A stretch of 64,000 nt of DNA from Guyanagaster necrorhizus (lineage: Eukaryota > Basidiomycota > Agaricomycetes > Agaricales > Physalacriaceae), in assembly GCF_019112545.1 (NCBI RefSeq), contig NW_025064891.1:708344-772343 (forward strand). The letters are read 5' to 3'. Made by a program: the position numbers and the translations under genes. This document shows positions 61,913 through 64,000 of the stretch, one piece after another. The stretch's first letter is position 1. The number at the start of each line of letters is the position of its first letter. The notes below the pieces were generated by a model. It searched no databases and was not told where the DNA came from. It saw only the letters and a program-made list of their open reading frames with translations.

Positions 61913-62222
61913 TGTTATAATTTTTCCTATTTTCTTTTCTTTTTACTTGACTTATTCAGAATTAACTTCTATTTCTGCTTAGTCAGAGTGCCTAACCAGT
62001 GCTTAGGATCATGGGAAGGCTTAGTCAGCAATATTGTTCAGGTTCTACTATGCTGCTGTGAAGCTTCACAGCAGCACAATGACAGAACACTTCTTTTGTC
62101 ATTGCACAGCAGTAACAGCAGTAACAGCTCAACAGCAGACAATACTCTTTTATAGGTAGCTTGGCAACCCTGAACAAAATGCTATACAGCACCAGGATAG
62201 ATAATTAAGTAGTTATATCTTT
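61913..62222 (+). repeat. Truncated family 2 LTR
   Basis: Starts TGTTATAATTTTTCC and follows the family-2 LTR to GTAGTTATATCTTTT, then breaks into gag of J. It contains an extra segment with a 26-base perfect palindrome (62051-62076), an 8-base hairpin (62077-62104) and a CAGCAGTAA tandem (62107-62125), not seen in the other LTRs. Confidence 0.8.
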
Positions 62223-62850
62223 TATTATAAAGCATTTGTTTGAGCACCAGCTATAAGAGATACTGGTAGTGCTCTCTCATAATAGATCAGAAGCTAGAGA
62301 AAATCAAGATCCATCAGGTCTTGGCCTTCTCTTTGAGATAAGAGGTGGCAAAGACTACTTGGTTCATGTTAGTTCTGAGATATCTGATGTATACTTCAAA
62401 ATACTGTTCACAGTCAACCAGAAAGTAGTCAATGTCATTGGAGGCTTCTTTAGAGGGGTGAGGCTTTTGGAGTAGATCAGGCTTGCATTGCAATATGATG
62501 GCATTCTCAGAGAGGGCACTCATTGGATTGGGCCAGTCTTTGAAAGAGGGATGCTGCCATTTATGGAATGGTCTGAGAAAGGAGTGGAGTGAATTATCAT
62601 CAGTGACTGGACTTTCCTGGGGTACCACTTCTTTTCATACTATTACCCTGTCTCAAATAGTGAATTCCAATCAGACCACTTCAAAGTTGTCCTGGATTGG
62701 TTCCTTTCTAGTGCCATTCCCCATGGCCTCATCTGAGAGCAGTTGAGCAGCTAGAAGCTGACTTTTAGCTTCTGTCCATGGATTGTGATGGCTGATGGCC
62801 TGAATGTCTAGTCAAACTCAGGAACAGATCAGCAAAATTGCTATTGTTTG
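62223..62850 (-). pseudogene. gag fragment of family 2 copy J
   Basis: Reverse-strand capsid half at 62628-62314: DDNSLHSFLRPFHKWQHPSF, WPNPMSALSENAI, DIDYFLVDCEQYFEVYIRYLRTNMNQVVF, LKEKAKT. It matches E and B and is nearly free of stops. The gag start and leader (62629-62850) follow, then the text changes to integrase of K. Could be the missing gag of H, but the link is not shown. Confidence 0.8.
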
Positions 62851-64000
62851 TTCCAATAGAGTGGAGTTTGCCTTTATGTGGATCTTTGTTATAGTAGTAG
62901 CAAAGTCTGTTGATGCAGGAGTCATAACCCAGTGACAATCAGTTTGTGTTACATTCAGATGTTGACCATGATTGATAAAGAATGGGGTGTTACCTGTAGC
63001 TGAGTGTACTTGATTGTTGTGCTAAAAGATAGCAAGGGCCAACCATTCAATCCAGTCATCCTGTTGGTAATTAATGAAGAGGTGGAGATACTTCTCCACC
63101 TTTTGATTGACTCACTCTGTCTAGCCATCAGTTTGTGGATGATATGCCATAGATACATTGCACTTGATGTTTAAGAGTCAGTATAGGTCATCTAGAAATT
63201 TAGACATAAACTGAGATCCTCTATCTGAGATGACAATCTGAGGCATGCTATACTTGGCATAGACCTTGTCTCACAAGATTTTAGCCCATCCTTTGAATGT
63301 CAATTCTGTTGAACAGGTGATCAGAATGATTGCTTTTGAGAATTGATCAACTATGATAATGATAGCATCATAGCTATTGCTATCCAGCAATCCAGTGATC
63401 ATATTCACTGAGATGTGAGTCTATGGTGATGATGGGACCTCATTTGGGTGGAGTAGTGCAGCTCACAATTGTGTCAATGATTTCTCTTGCTGGCAAACTT
63501 TGCATGCTTTGATATACCATGCAATATTGTTACTCATTTTTGGCCACCAATACTCCTATAGTATGAGTTCCTTTGTCTTGGTGACACCAGGGTGACCAGC
63601 TGTTGCATAGTCATAGCAGGTGGTAATGATCTTACCACAAAGAGCTTAATCTCTTAGTATGTAGATCCATTCATTATAGTGGATCAATCCTTTCTCCTTT
63701 GTTATTTCTTGCTTGTGATTGAGCAATGGGACCACCTGCTGATCCCATCTTCAGCTGTCATGAGTTGTACTTTTAATCTGTTTGTGGATTTTCTCCTCCA
63801 TTGACATTATCATGGCCCTAAAGTGTTCAGGTCTCAATAATGACTCCTTCATTATCATTCTCTCTCTGATCATGATCAGCCTGTCAGGATAGCAGGTCAG
63901 CCTTCTTGTTTGCTATACCAGCTTTATAGTGGAGGGTATATTAATATTGGCTGAGTTCCATTATCTATCAGGCTTGCCTCCAGTTTAGTTTTTGCAGCTG
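62851..64000 (-). pseudogene. integrase pseudogene of family 2 copy K, continuing past the window
   Basis: Read right to left from 64000: end of RNase H (about 64000-63880), integrase zinc finger (YDYATAGHPGV near 63610, CKVCQQE near 63500), core with NVNMITGLLDSNSYDAIIII (near 63400-63360), the second Asp in ISDRGSQF near 63220, and QTDGQTESVNQKVEKYLHLF near 63110. It breaks off near 62860 in the integrase C-terminal domain, joined to the leader of J with no LTR between, so a deletion fused two elements. Confidence 0.8.

Noticed and set aside
62107..62125. CAGCAGTAA tandem as a CRISPR-like or minisatellite array
   Set aside because: Only about two units, no spacers, and it lies inside an LTR.
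1..64000. Repeat-induced point mutation (RIP) of the ascomycete type as the cause of decay
   Set aside because: RIP favours CpA to TpA. Here the stops and LTR differences sit mostly at CpG, giving TpG and CpA. Deamination of methylated CpG fits better, though a basidiomycete RIP-like process cannot be excluded without counts.
1..64000. tRNA or rRNA genes
   Set aside because: No cloverleaf with intact A and B boxes and no rRNA-like block was noticed; the similar short motifs recur only as parts of LTRs.

Overview
The window is a pile of nested, mostly dead LTR retrotransposons of the Ty3/gypsy chromovirus type. I find no host gene, rRNA, tRNA or CRISPR array. A filamentous fungus is indicated, most likely an agaricomycete basidiomycete: one element gene carries a 49-base spliceosomal intron with fungal-type donor, branch and acceptor sites, and the decay is dominated by C-to-T / G-to-A change at CpG, as expected of methylated repeats. 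The species cannot be named from this alone.

Three families are present. Family 1 has LTRs of about 492-501 bases running TGTTA...TAACA, a single-frame gag-pol with a chromodomain, and an extra intron-containing gene in antisense between pol and the 3' LTR. Its copies are A (1-5794, +), a reversed LTR fragment (5795-6012), M (38434-44893, -, the youngest) and I (55855-61912, -). Family 2 has LTRs of about 456-468 bases, gag and pol in different frames, and a chromodomain. Its copies are B (6013-10548, +), C (10549-10917, +), D (10918-45979, +, split twice), F (14326-37686, +, split twice), E (15333-23429, -), G (25867-33587, -), H (52874-55854, -), a solo LTR (53690-54157), a truncated LTR (61913-62222), J and K (62223-64000, -). 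Family 3 is seen as L (45980-49667, -) and N (49668-52873, -).

The nesting can be read from 5-base target duplications. E (AGAAT) and G (imperfect CTATT) sit inside F; F (ATGAC) and M (GACCT/GACTT) sit inside D; D sits inside L; L appears to sit inside the RT of N. H entered the leader of N, a solo LTR (AGTTT) entered H, and I entered H.

Two observations stand out. First, the antisense gene of family 1, when spliced, joins a long charged coiled coil to two cysteine triads (CX2CX6C and CX2CX5C) and a second coiled coil; it occurs in all three family-1 copies. Second, none of the three families has a tRNA-type primer site after the 5' LTR. Each instead has an 11-13 base stretch complementary to the predicted 5' end of its own RNA, 33-36 bases after a TATA box. 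This is the Tf1/sushi self-priming design, and the paired sequences differ between families in a compensating way.

The decay is unusual too. The LTR pairs of M, G and E differ by roughly 28, 41 and 51 bases (counted by eye), all of them transitions, with no indels. All four stops in the gag-pol of M are CGA-to-TGA changes.
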